From NCBI GenBank assembly GCA_021825445.1, contig JAKAHA010000002.1, forward strand, positions 50,461 through 114,460: 64,000 nt of DNA, written 5' to 3'. Below the pieces are notes generated by a model, which ran no database searches, was not told the origin of the DNA, and saw only the letters and a list, made by a program, of their open reading frames with translations. This stretch comes from a bacterium (GTDB lineage Bacteria; Patescibacteriota; Microgenomatia; UBA1406; GWC2-37-13). Positions 8,100 to 16,032 of the stretch are shown in pieces (position 1 is the stretch's first letter; every line of letters starts with the position of its first letter). A program made the position numbers and the translations under genes.

Positions 8100-9570
8100 A
8101 TTCATTGACGACAATTTGTTGAAGTTTTTTCTTGGCGTTTATATATTCTTAATTCCTCTTTGGCCAAAATTGCCAATAAAGATGATCGACTACACTTACA
8201 TTGCTATACGACTTGAAGATATTTATCTGGTTGTAATGTCACTTGTATTTATCATTCAACTTTTAAGGAAAAAGATTACGTTGAATAAAACTCACCTGTG
8301 GATTTTCATCATTTATTGGATAGCTGTCTTCGCCTCAACTCTGTGGGCAATATTTATCGGCAAGACCATAGTTCTTTATCATCTTGGGTTGCTTCATGCC
8401 CTAAGACGGGTTGAATACATGATAGTCTTTTTCATAGTAGCTTCAATAATCAAAAACAAAAGGGACTTTTTTGCATTCATGAATCTTTACGTATTTTCAG
8501 TTTTTATTGTTGCTCTGTATGGTCTAGGTCAGAAATATTTTGGATTCCCAGCTGTGCAGACAATGAATCCTGAATACGCAAAAGGTTATATTTTATATCT
8601 TACTCCTGAGGCAAGAATTTCTGCTACTTTTGCCGGGCATTATGATTTGGCTTCTTATTTGGTTTTTTCTATACCGATTGTTTTATCTTTTTATTTTTAT
8701 TTTAAGAAAAATTATTTTTATTTACTTGTATTTGTTCTTTCTCTAGTAGTACTTATTGACACTTCATCTAGGATTTCCTTTGGTGCTTATTTGGTTTCGA
8801 CTATATTATTTCTCCTTCTTGCCCGAAAATATTTTTTTACTGTGTTTGTGGTTATTTTAACTGTCGGACTAATGTTTGCTTCAAAAGATTTAACTAATAG
8901 ATTTTTTAGAACTTTTCAAGTCAAAAGAATTTTAGTTAATGAAAAAACTGGTTCTGTTTATGTAAATCAAAATGTTACTACAAAAGAGTTACCTGCCGGA
9001 TCTTTTTATGTAAAGCTTAAAGATCAAACACCTGAGGTAGTTTCAGCCGGTCATATTGAAACCTTCAAAAAGCAGATTATTCAGGAACAAGTTAAAGAAG
9101 CATCAATATCTGCAGGTCAAAAATTAAGTGATAATGATTTTAATAAATTAATGGCTTCACTATCTGCTAATTTAAAAGGCGTCAACACAATTGTCTCAGA
9201 TATTTCGTTTGCCACTCGTCTTCAAGTTGAATGGCCAAGAGCAATTGAGGCATTTGGTAGAAATCCATTGTTGGGTACGGGACCATCCTCAATTACCGAA
9301 GCAACTGATAATGATTTTCTTCGCTGGCTTGGTGAAATTGGTCTGATTGGAACAACTACATTTTTGATGATACTTTTTCTGATAACAAAAAATATTTGGA
9401 AAAAAATTACCCAAGTCTCAAAAGAAAATAAGATACTTGCATATGGATTTATTTTTGGACTATTTGCCCTACTTATGAACGCGACCTATATCGATGTCTT
9501 CGAGGCTTCAAAAGTGGCCTATACTTTTTGGCTAGTCGCAGGAATTTTTACCGGCTATGAAAGAGAATAA
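8074..9570 (+). CDS. O-antigen ligase/polymerase-like membrane protein
   Basis: Multi-TM protein with SISFGAYLVS and RNPLLGTGPSS...DNDFLRWLGEIGLIG motifs; in a glycan cluster. Confidence 0.75.
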   Translation: MNKLLKFLKFIDDNLLKFFLGVYIFLIPLWPKLPIKMIDYTYIAIRLEDIYLVVMSLVFIIQLLRKKITLNKTHLWIFIIYWIAVFASTLWAIFIGKTIVLYHLGLLHALRRVEYMIVFFIVASIIKNKRDFFAFMNLYVFSVFIVALYGLGQKYFGFPAVQTMNPEYAKGYILYLTPEARISATFAGHYDLASYLVFSIPIVLSFYFYFKKNYFYLLVFVLSLVVLIDTSSRISFGAYLVSTILFLLLARKYFFTVFVVILTVGLMFASKDLTNRFFRTFQVKRILVNEKTGSVYVNQNVTTKELPAGSFYVKLKDQTPEVVSAGHIETFKKQIIQEQVKEASISAGQKLSDNDFNKLMASLSANLKGVNTIVSDISFATRLQVEWPRAIEAFGRNPLLGTGPSSITEATDNDFLRWLGEIGLIGTTTFLMILFLITKNIWKKITQVSKENKILAYGFIFGLFALLMNATYIDVFEASKVAYTFWLVAGIFTGYERE

Positions 9571-11011
9571 TTTTAGAATAAAAGATTTTTTTATTTTGAG
9601 TTTTATTTTAGTGGTCGCTTTTGTATTTCGTCTGTATAAAATCAATACACCCCTCGCCGATTTTCACTCTTGGCGCCAGGTTGATACTGCGTCCGTTGCT
9701 AGAAACTACGTAAAAAATGGCATAGATTTATTTCACCCTATTTATGACGATCTTTCAAATGTTCAATCGGGGTTCGAAAATCCTCAAGGATACAGGATGG
9801 TCGAGTTCCCGCTATACAACGCAATCATAGCTATTTTATATAAAACATTTCCTGTTTTTAGCCTAGAAATTTGGGGAAGATTGACAACAATTATTTTTTC
9901 GTTAATTATTATTTCAATAATTTACTATATCTTATTTAAGGAAAGTGGTAGATTATCGGCAATATTTGGCTCGCTCACTTATGCAATCCTTCCATTTTTT
10001 GTGTTTTTTTCAAGAGTGATTTTACCGGAGACGGCAGCACTCGCCTTTGCAATGCTCTCAATATTTTTTCTATATCTTAATATAGAATATAAAGAAAAAG
10101 GGCTATCATCTATCATCTGTCATCTAGCATCTAGCGTTTTATTCGCGGGTGCTTTACTGATAAAACCAACCATTATCTTTTATCTACTTCCAATCTTAGT
10201 TCTTTTTTATAGAAAATATAAATTGAGTTTGATAAAAAAATTTGATTTTTATTTGTATTTTGTTATCGTTTTTATTCCTTTGATATACTGGAGGACATAC
10301 ATAAAAAATTTTCCTGAAGGGATTCCATATTCCGATTGGTTATTTACATCTGTCAATACTTCTCAGGGTTTAAAAAGCATTTTATTTCGACCTTCATTTT
10401 TTCGCTGGATATTTTTTGAAAGAATAAATAATTTAATTTTAGGAGGATATTTAACATTATTTTTTGTACTTGGTACAATTTCAAAGCAAAAAAAATATTT
10501 GCCGCTTGCTTTTGTATTTTCTGCACTGGCTTATATTCTTGTCTTTCAAGGCGGTAACCTTCAACATGAATATTATCAAACTTTAATCTTGCCCGTTTTT
10601 GCAATGATGATTGGACTTGGAGTAAATTTTTTATACGAGCATAAAAATAACTTTATAAATTCTGGCTTCATTTCATTATTAATTTTCTTTATTTTTGGTT
10701 TTTCATTTTATTTTTCTTATTTTAAAGTAATTGATTACTATGGATATTCGCAGGAATTAGTTCAAGAGGCAAATGTGATAAGTAGCTTGACTGAGCCTGA
10801 TGCTAAAGTGGTGACTGATCGAACAGGAGATACAACCTTACTATATTTGAGTGGTCGCCGAGGTGCACCTTCAATCTTTAAAGACCCTGACGAGCTTAAA
10901 AAACTTGACTATAAATATTTAATTACATCAAGCCAAGGACAAATTGACATGATGAAACCATATTTTAAAATAATTTTTGAAAATGAAAAATTCACTCTGT
11001 TCAAATTATGA
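9557..11011 (+). CDS. Glycosyltransferase family 39-like membrane protein (ArnT/PMT type)
   Basis: FRLYKINTPLADFHSWRQVDTASVARNY then multiple TMs. Confidence 0.8.
   Translation: MKENNFRIKDFFILSFILVVAFVFRLYKINTPLADFHSWRQVDTASVARNYVKNGIDLFHPIYDDLSNVQSGFENPQGYRMVEFPLYNAIIAILYKTFPVFSLEIWGRLTTIIFSLIIISIIYYILFKESGRLSAIFGSLTYAILPFFVFFSRVILPETAALAFAMLSIFFLYLNIEYKEKGLSSIICHLASSVLFAGALLIKPTIIFYLLPILVLFYRKYKLSLIKKFDFYLYFVIVFIPLIYWRTYIKNFPEGIPYSDWLFTSVNTSQGLKSILFRPSFFRWIFFERINNLILGGYLTLFFVLGTISKQKKYLPLAFVFSALAYILVFQGGNLQHEYYQTLILPVFAMMIGLGVNFLYEHKNNFINSGFISLLIFFIFGFSFYFSYFKVIDYYGYSQELVQEANVISSLTEPDAKVVTDRTGDTTLLYLSGRRGAPSIFKDPDELKKLDYKYLITSSQGQIDMMKPYFKIIFENEKFTLFKL
10101..10135. repeat. Degenerate 7-bp tandem repeat in frame (atcatct/gtcatct/agcatct)
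   Basis: Encodes LSSIICHLASS within the GT39-like ORF. Confidence 0.5.
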
Positions 11012-12201
11012 AGATCCTGATGGTTACGCCCTACGTCCCATATCCTCCTTCATCAGGTGGTCAAATTCGGACATATAATCTGCTCAAATATTTAAGTCAA
11101 AATAATGAAATTACACTGGTTGCTTTATACAAAAATGATGAAGAAAAAAAATATGAATCTTATCTGGAAAAATATTGTAAACAAATTTATCTTTGCAAAC
11201 GCCCATCAACACCATGGCAATTTAAAAATATTTTTAAAACGATATTCTCGACTTCCCCTTTTTTAGTTGTCCGAAATTTTTCAGACGAAGCAAAAATAAT
11301 AATTAAAAAATTACTTCTTCAGGAAAAATTTGATGTAATCCACGCCGAAACTTTTTATGTAATGCCCCATATTCCAGAAACAAAGATCCCAACCGTCCTA
11401 GTTGAACAAACAATTGAGTATAAAGTCTACAAACACTTTGTCAATTCGCTTCCTTTTTATCTAAGATTTTTTATATATTTCGATATTGATATTATCAAGC
11501 TTAAATACTGGGAAAGATTTTACTGGAAAAAAGCAAGTGCGGTCGTTGTAGTATCTTCTTCTGATGAAAAATTAATAAAAAGTGAAGAGCCACAACTTAA
11601 AACTTCCATCATTCCAAATTGTGTCGGAGATGAAATGATTACAAGTAAATTGGAAAACAAAAATTTGAAAATACCAACTATATTTTTTCAAGGAAATTTT
11701 TTCTGGCTACAAAATGTTGAGGCAGCCAAATTTATTATCAACAAAATTTACCCACAACTTTCTCAAGAACTCCCCAAAGTAAAGGTTGTTATTGCCGGAC
11801 AAAATGCAAAAAAATTGGGAAATTTGATTGATAAAAATATAAATATAATAAATATTGAGCCAGACAATATTGATAAGGTAAAGGAATTATTTAAAAAAAA
11901 CACTTTATTTATTGCTCCAATTTTTGGACCAGGTGGAACAAGACTCAAGATACTGGCGGCAATGGGGTCTGGAATGCCGGTCATTTCGTCTGTCACAGGT
12001 ATTGAGGGCTTGGAAGTAACTAATAATAAAAACGTTGTCATTGCCAATGATCCTGGAGAATTTGTCATAAAAATAAAAGAGTTATTAACAAATAAACAGT
12101 TATACGAAAAAATAAGAGTAAACGCCTATAAACTTGTCAAAGAAAAATATCAATGGAGTCAGACTGCCAAAGAACTTGAATCAGTTTATAAAAATTTATA
12201 A
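11008..12201 (+). CDS. Glycosyltransferase family 4
   Basis: MKILMVTPYVPYPPSSGGQIRTYNLLKYLS; PIFGPGGTRLKILAAMGSGMPVISSVTGIEGL. Confidence 0.9.
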   Translation: MKILMVTPYVPYPPSSGGQIRTYNLLKYLSQNNEITLVALYKNDEEKKYESYLEKYCKQIYLCKRPSTPWQFKNIFKTIFSTSPFLVVRNFSDEAKIIIKKLLLQEKFDVIHAETFYVMPHIPETKIPTVLVEQTIEYKVYKHFVNSLPFYLRFFIYFDIDIIKLKYWERFYWKKASAVVVVSSSDEKLIKSEEPQLKTSIIPNCVGDEMITSKLENKNLKIPTIFFQGNFFWLQNVEAAKFIINKIYPQLSQELPKVKVVIAGQNAKKLGNLIDKNINIINIEPDNIDKVKELFKKNTLFIAPIFGPGGTRLKILAAMGSGMPVISSVTGIEGLEVTNNKNVVIANDPGEFVIKIKELLTNKQLYEKIRVNAYKLVKEKYQWSQTAKELESVYKNL

Positions 12202-12211
12202 AAAATAACTA

Positions 12212-13357
12212 ATGATCACAATAGGAGTTGATGGTAATGAAGCCAATGTTGAAAATAAAGTAGGAGTTTCGGTCTATGCACAAAATGTTTTGAATTACTT
12301 TAATAAAAGTGCCAATCAAGATATAAGATTTGTTGTGTATTTGAAAAATAAACCTTTACTTGAACTTCCAGAGGAAAATGAATTTTTTAAATATAAAGTT
12401 ATTCAAGGAAAATTTCTCTGGTCTCAAATTTATCTACCGCTGGAACTATATCTCCATAAAAATATTAATGTTTTTTTTTCTCCCGCTCATTATCTACCTC
12501 GTTTTTGTCAAGTTCCACAAGTAGTAACAATTCATGATTTAGCTTATATTTTTTTTCCGGAAGACTTTACTAAAAAAGATTTGTGGCAACTTACTAATTG
12601 GACAAAATTTTCGATAAACAAAGCCACTAAAATAATTGCCGTCTCCAAAACAACAAAAAAGGATATTGTGAAAAATTATGGAGTTAATGAATCAAAAATC
12701 ACTGTAATATATAACGGCTTTGAAAAAACTGCCGGAGCAAAAACCTCTGCGGTTGAGGAGCGAAGCGGGAAAACCACGGAGGTTAAGTCGTTGAAATATA
12801 TTCTTTTCGTCGGCACCATTCAACCAAGAAAAAATTTAGAAGTTCTAATTGATGCTTTTAATAAATTTATCCAAACAAATAGCGACTTCAAATTAATTAT
12901 TGTTGGAAAAAAAGGTTGGCTTTATGAAAGTATTTTTGAAAAAGTGAAAGCAATGAATCTTGAAGATAAAATTATTTTTGCTGGACACGTACCAGATGAG
13001 GAATTAATTTCGTATTACAAAAATGCTTTTTGTTTTGTATTGCCTTCGCTTTACGAGGGATTTGGAATTCCAGTCCTTGAAGCGATGAGCTATGATTGTC
13101 CGACGATTGTATCAATGACTTCAAGCCTGCCTGAGGTTGGAAGCGATGCCAGTCTATATTTTGATCCAAAAAATTCTGATGATCTACTTCAAAAACTAAA
13201 TATCCTTAAAGATGATGCTAAACTTAGAAAAGAATTAATCTCAAAAGGCAGGCAAAGAATTAAAGATTTTTCTTGGGAAAAATGTGGAAAAGAAACATTA
13301 GATGTTATCAGAGGGTCTATCAGAGGGTCAGTCCCTTTAGGGACTGACCCTATATAA
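12212..13357 (+). CDS. Glycosyltransferase family 4 with two in-frame palindromic repeat insertions
   Basis: VTIHDLAYIFFPEDF, ILFVGTIQPRKNLEVLIDAF, PSLYEGFGIPVLEAMSYDCPTIVS. Confidence 0.93.
   Translation: MITIGVDGNEANVENKVGVSVYAQNVLNYFNKSANQDIRFVVYLKNKPLLELPEENEFFKYKVIQGKFLWSQIYLPLELYLHKNINVFFSPAHYLPRFCQVPQVVTIHDLAYIFFPEDFTKKDLWQLTNWTKFSINKATKIIAVSKTTKKDIVKNYGVNESKITVIYNGFEKTAGAKTSAVEERSGKTTEVKSLKYILFVGTIQPRKNLEVLIDAFNKFIQTNSDFKLIIVGKKGWLYESIFEKVKAMNLEDKIIFAGHVPDEELISYYKNAFCFVLPSLYEGFGIPVLEAMSYDCPTIVSMTSSLPEVGSDASLYFDPKNSDDLLQKLNILKDDAKLRKELISKGRQRIKDFSWEKCGKETLDVIRGSIRGSVPLGTDPI
12742..12784. repeat. Palindromic insertion in GT4 (aacctctgcggtt...aaccacggaggtt)
   Basis: 11 of 13 arm positions complementary; encodes TSAVEERSGKTTEV just before the conserved ILFVGTIQPRKN. 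Confidence 0.65.
13324..13351. repeat. 28-bp perfect palindrome in frame at GT4 C-terminus
   Basis: AGGGTCAGTCCC-TTTA-GGGACTGACCCT; encodes RGSVPLGTDPI. Confidence 0.8.
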
Positions 13358-13364
13358 TATAAAT

Positions 13365-14342
13365 ATGATTCGCATAATTCCCGACGATTATTCATCAACC
13401 GAATACAACAAACTAGCCCATCATCCCCTTCAAACTTGGGAATGGGGAGCAGCCCGTAAAGAAACAGGGGTTGAGATTTTACGATTATCTGATGGCAAAA
13501 ATGTTTTTACGCTAACATTACATTCACTGGTTTATAAATATAAAATCGGTTATTTGCCACGATCCGTTATACCATCAAAAACTGTCTTAAGTTTTTTTTC
13601 TGATTATTGTAAAAAAAACAAAATAATTTTTGTCAAAATCGAACCTGACGTTGAAAAGTCTTCCAACAATGAAACAATGAAACAATTTAACAATTTAACA
13701 ATTTCCTCTCATCCATTATTTCCCTCCTGGACTCAAATTCTGGATCTAAATCATACCGAAGACGAGCTCCTTAAATCCTTTCATTCTAAAACTCGATACA
13801 ACATTCGTCTGGCTGAGAAAAAAGGTGTTGTCGTCAAAGAAATGTCGGATCTGGATGGATTTGAAATATTTTCTAAGCTTTATTTTGAAACTTGTAAACG
13901 CCAAAAATATTATGGTCACACACCAAAATATCATAAAATTATTTGGGAGAATTTGAAAAAAAATATCGCTCATATTTTGATTGCTTTTTATGACAACGTA
14001 CCCTTAGCATCTTATGAACTTTTTTATTTTAAAAACACTCTCTATTATCCTTATGGCGGAACATCGATTCAACACAGGAATCTTATGGCTTCAAATTTAT
14101 TGATGTGGGAAGCGATCAAACTGGGAAAAAAATTAGGAGCCACCAAATTTGATATGTGGGGATCTCTTGGTCCAGACTATGACCCGTCAAACGATTGGGC
14201 GGGATTTACGAGATTTAAAGAAGGATATAATACAAAATTTGTTGAATTTGTTGGAAGTTATGATTTGGTAATTAATCCAATTTTTTACAAAATCTACAAC
14301 TTTATTTACTTCCTGAGAGAAATATATTTAAAACTTAAGTAG
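13365..14342 (+). CDS. FemA/B/X-like peptidyltransferase (GNAT superfamily)
   Basis: HHPLQTWEWGAARKETG, LKSFHSKTRYNIRLAEKKGV, YPYGGTSIQHRNLMASNLLMWEAIKLGKKLG. Confidence 0.82.
   Translation: MIRIIPDDYSSTEYNKLAHHPLQTWEWGAARKETGVEILRLSDGKNVFTLTLHSLVYKYKIGYLPRSVIPSKTVLSFFSDYCKKNKIIFVKIEPDVEKSSNNETMKQFNNLTISSHPLFPSWTQILDLNHTEDELLKSFHSKTRYNIRLAEKKGVVVKEMSDLDGFEIFSKLYFETCKRQKYYGHTPKYHKIIWENLKKNIAHILIAFYDNVPLASYELFYFKNTLYYPYGGTSIQHRNLMASNLLMWEAIKLGKKLGATKFDMWGSLGPDYDPSNDWAGFTRFKEGYNTKFVEFVGSYDLVINPIFYKIYNFIYFLREIYLKLK
13663..13704. repeat. aacaatgaaacaat / caatttaacaat repeat in frame in the FemX-like gene
   Basis: Encodes NNETMKQFNNLTI; related copies 28571-28600, 39349-39386, 40683-40763. Confidence 0.65.
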
Positions 14343-14365
14343 TGGTGCAATTTATTACACCAGAA
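14338..14365. repeat. Hairpin module AGTAGTGGTGCAATTTATTACACCAGAA upstream of the 14427 gene
   Basis: Nearly identical to the reverse complement of 34280-34308. Confidence 0.7.
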
Positions 14366-14391
14366 TCGTTCCGCTACAATAAAAAAATCGC

Positions 14392-14420
14392 TTGAAAAGT
14401 AGTAGTAGTAGTAGTAGAAT
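14392..14420 (+). promoter_or_regulatory. Promoter TTGAAA-N17-TAGAAT with GTA trinucleotide repeat as spacer
   Basis: ttgaaa agtagtagtagtagtag tagaat; ATG 7 nt downstream of the -10. Confidence 0.65.
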
Positions 14421-14426
14421 GCCCAA

Positions 14427-14681
14427 ATGAGCTTAAAAATAATTTCTGAAAAATTACAACAAGATATGGGCTGGGGTAGGAAAGAAGGTCAAGGTTATAT
14501 CGGTTTATTTAATGAAAGAAAAATTAAATATCTTGCTCCAACGCCAAAAGAATTTCATCAGATGAAGGCTCTCGATTTTATCGCTGCACTCACATACAAA
14601 GAAATTTCTAAAGCCGTTGCAGCCGGAGTTGTAATAGGTGGATTTGCTATACCAATTGCACGAGGTTTATTAGGTCTTTAA
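14427..14681 (+). CDS. Hypothetical protein, 84 aa
   Basis: Intact ORF directly downstream of the promoter module; hydrophobic Ala/Gly-rich C-terminus. Confidence 0.55.
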   Translation: MSLKIISEKLQQDMGWGRKEGQGYIGLFNERKIKYLAPTPKEFHQMKALDFIAALTYKEISKAVAAGVVIGGFAIPIARGLLGL

Positions 14682-14684
14682 TCT

Positions 14685-14729
14685 TTACTTCCCCTTCAAC
14701 GCCACCTTTAGCACCTGATCGACGTATTT
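14685..14729 (-). pseudogene. Relic of a lon 3' end
   Basis: Minus strand [14 protein letters not shown] versus resident lon ...[13 protein letters not shown]; most nucleotide differences synonymous. Confidence 0.65.
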
Positions 14730-14744
14730 TAATAAACAAACCAA

Positions 14745-14772
14745 ATGTCTAGTTAATTAATTAACTAGACAT
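14745..14772. promoter_or_regulatory. 28-bp perfect palindrome ATGTCTAGTTAATTAATTAACTAGACAT overlapping the 3' end of the TrpR-like gene
   Basis: 25/28 identical to 15207-15234; CTAG half-sites. Confidence 0.6.
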
Positions 14773-15205
14773 CAATCATTTTCTGTTCTTTCTTTCTCTT
14801 TTCACGCTGCCACTCAAGATCACGGTCATGGTAATAGCCAACATGCGTAAACAAATCTGCAAATAAGTTTTCAAAAAAATGACTTATTTTTTCACTTTTT
14901 AAAAATGATTCTATGACTGTTATTAACCTCGTCTTCTTTTTATAAAACAATAAATTAAATTTTCCGACTGTGGCTCGAGATACCTTAATATGTTGTGCAA
15001 TCTCGACCTGCTCGACATTTTTTATAAGTAAATAGATGATTGCGATTCGCTTTGCAATCATTATCTGCTCAACCGGAGTCAGAATATCTTGAATGAGTTC
15101 CATAAACTCATCTTTGTCCCCAGCGTTATTAACAACCTCAAAAAATAATTGATAAAGCTTGAAAAGCTTTTCCTCATCTACAGGTCTTTTTGATATGTTT
15201 ACCAT
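14765..15205 (-). CDS. TrpR-like (YerC/YecD-type) transcriptional regulator
   Basis: LIQDILTPVEQIMIAKRIAIIYLLIKNVEQVEIAQHIKVSRATVGKFN matches Trp repressor HTH pattern. Confidence 0.85.
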   Translation of the reverse strand: MVNISKRPVDEEKLFKLYQLFFEVVNNAGDKDEFMELIQDILTPVEQIMIAKRIAIIYLLIKNVEQVEIAQHIKVSRATVGKFNLLFYKKKTRLITVIESFLKSEKISHFFENLFADLFTHVGYYHDRDLEWQREKRKKEQKMIDV

Positions 15206-15206
15206 A

Positions 15207-15234
15207 ATGTACAGTTAATTAATTAACTAGTCAT
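15207..15234. promoter_or_regulatory. Putative operator immediately upstream of the TrpR-like start codon
   Basis: atgtacagttaattaattaactagtcat, near-copy of 14745-14772. Confidence 0.65.
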
Positions 15235-15382
15235 GTGTAATTTTAAATAATTTCATGAACCATATTGACTTTATAACTTTATAGACTTTTCTTGTCAATC
15301 GCTTATAACCTACAAAACATATAAATTGGATTATATTAAAAGGCAAAAATCATCGAATGATACTATGGTCAAATTTTCGCTT

Positions 15383-15450
15383 GACCCCAAGAATTCTTTC
15401 CTCGTCGCGAGGTTTACATCCTCGCCTCCGAGGGGCGAGTCTACGGGGTC
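15383..15450. repeat. GC-rich three-way-junction palindromic element
   Basis: Outer stem GACCCC/GGGGTC enclosing hairpins CCTCG-tcg-CGAGG and CTCGCC/GGCGAG. Confidence 0.55.
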
Positions 15451-15512
15451 TTCGTCCAATCAAAATTGAATATTTAGACTTGAAAAGAAGAAGAAGAAGT
15501 AATATTTAGTAA

Positions 15513-16031
15513 ATGTCAAACGAAACATCAAATAAAACTGATTTTAGTCCCGATCAATTAAGTTCAGAAAATAGAAAAGTATTTGAAGATTTTTACGCTT
15601 TGACCGGAAAAATTCAGGCCGAATACGTTTCAAGTCCTGTTGGAGTTGGTTGGAAAAAACCTAGTCAATTTGATGTTTCAACTACTCAAGAGATAATGAA
15701 TAAAATTGATTCTAAATTTGGGACACAACTTTTGACAAAAAAACCAGAGGAAATCGATGCAATATTAATAGAAGAACTTGCGTTAAGTTATAAGGAATCA
15801 CCGTTGGACAAGGCCTTGTTGAATCCATTTACAAAAGGATTAATTGGAGAATCAATAATCGTCGATGGTATTACCTCTGATAGATCTTATTTTTTTAATA
15901 CTAATATTAAAGGAGTTATGTTACATATTGAAAGATTGAATATTATGCGCAGAGGACACAATGCCACTGTAGTGCAGTCAACTTTAATCGGATCAAGTAA
16001 CCCAATTTTAAAACCAAAAGTAACTACTTGA
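15513..16031 (+). CDS. Hypothetical protein, 172 aa
   Basis: Intact ORF; upstream TTGAAA followed by a GAA-repeat spacer; no family recognised. Confidence 0.6.
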   Translation: MSNETSNKTDFSPDQLSSENRKVFEDFYALTGKIQAEYVSSPVGVGWKKPSQFDVSTTQEIMNKIDSKFGTQLLTKKPEEIDAILIEELALSYKESPLDKALLNPFTKGLIGESIIVDGITSDRSYFFNTNIKGVMLHIERLNIMRRGHNATVVQSTLIGSSNPILKPKVTT

Positions 16032-16032
16032 T

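Noticed and set aside
14392-14420. GTA microsatellite as simple replication-slippage noise
   Set aside because: It exactly fills a 17-bp spacer between -35 and -10 boxes and has a homologous counterpart near 34190, so a promoter reading is favoured.
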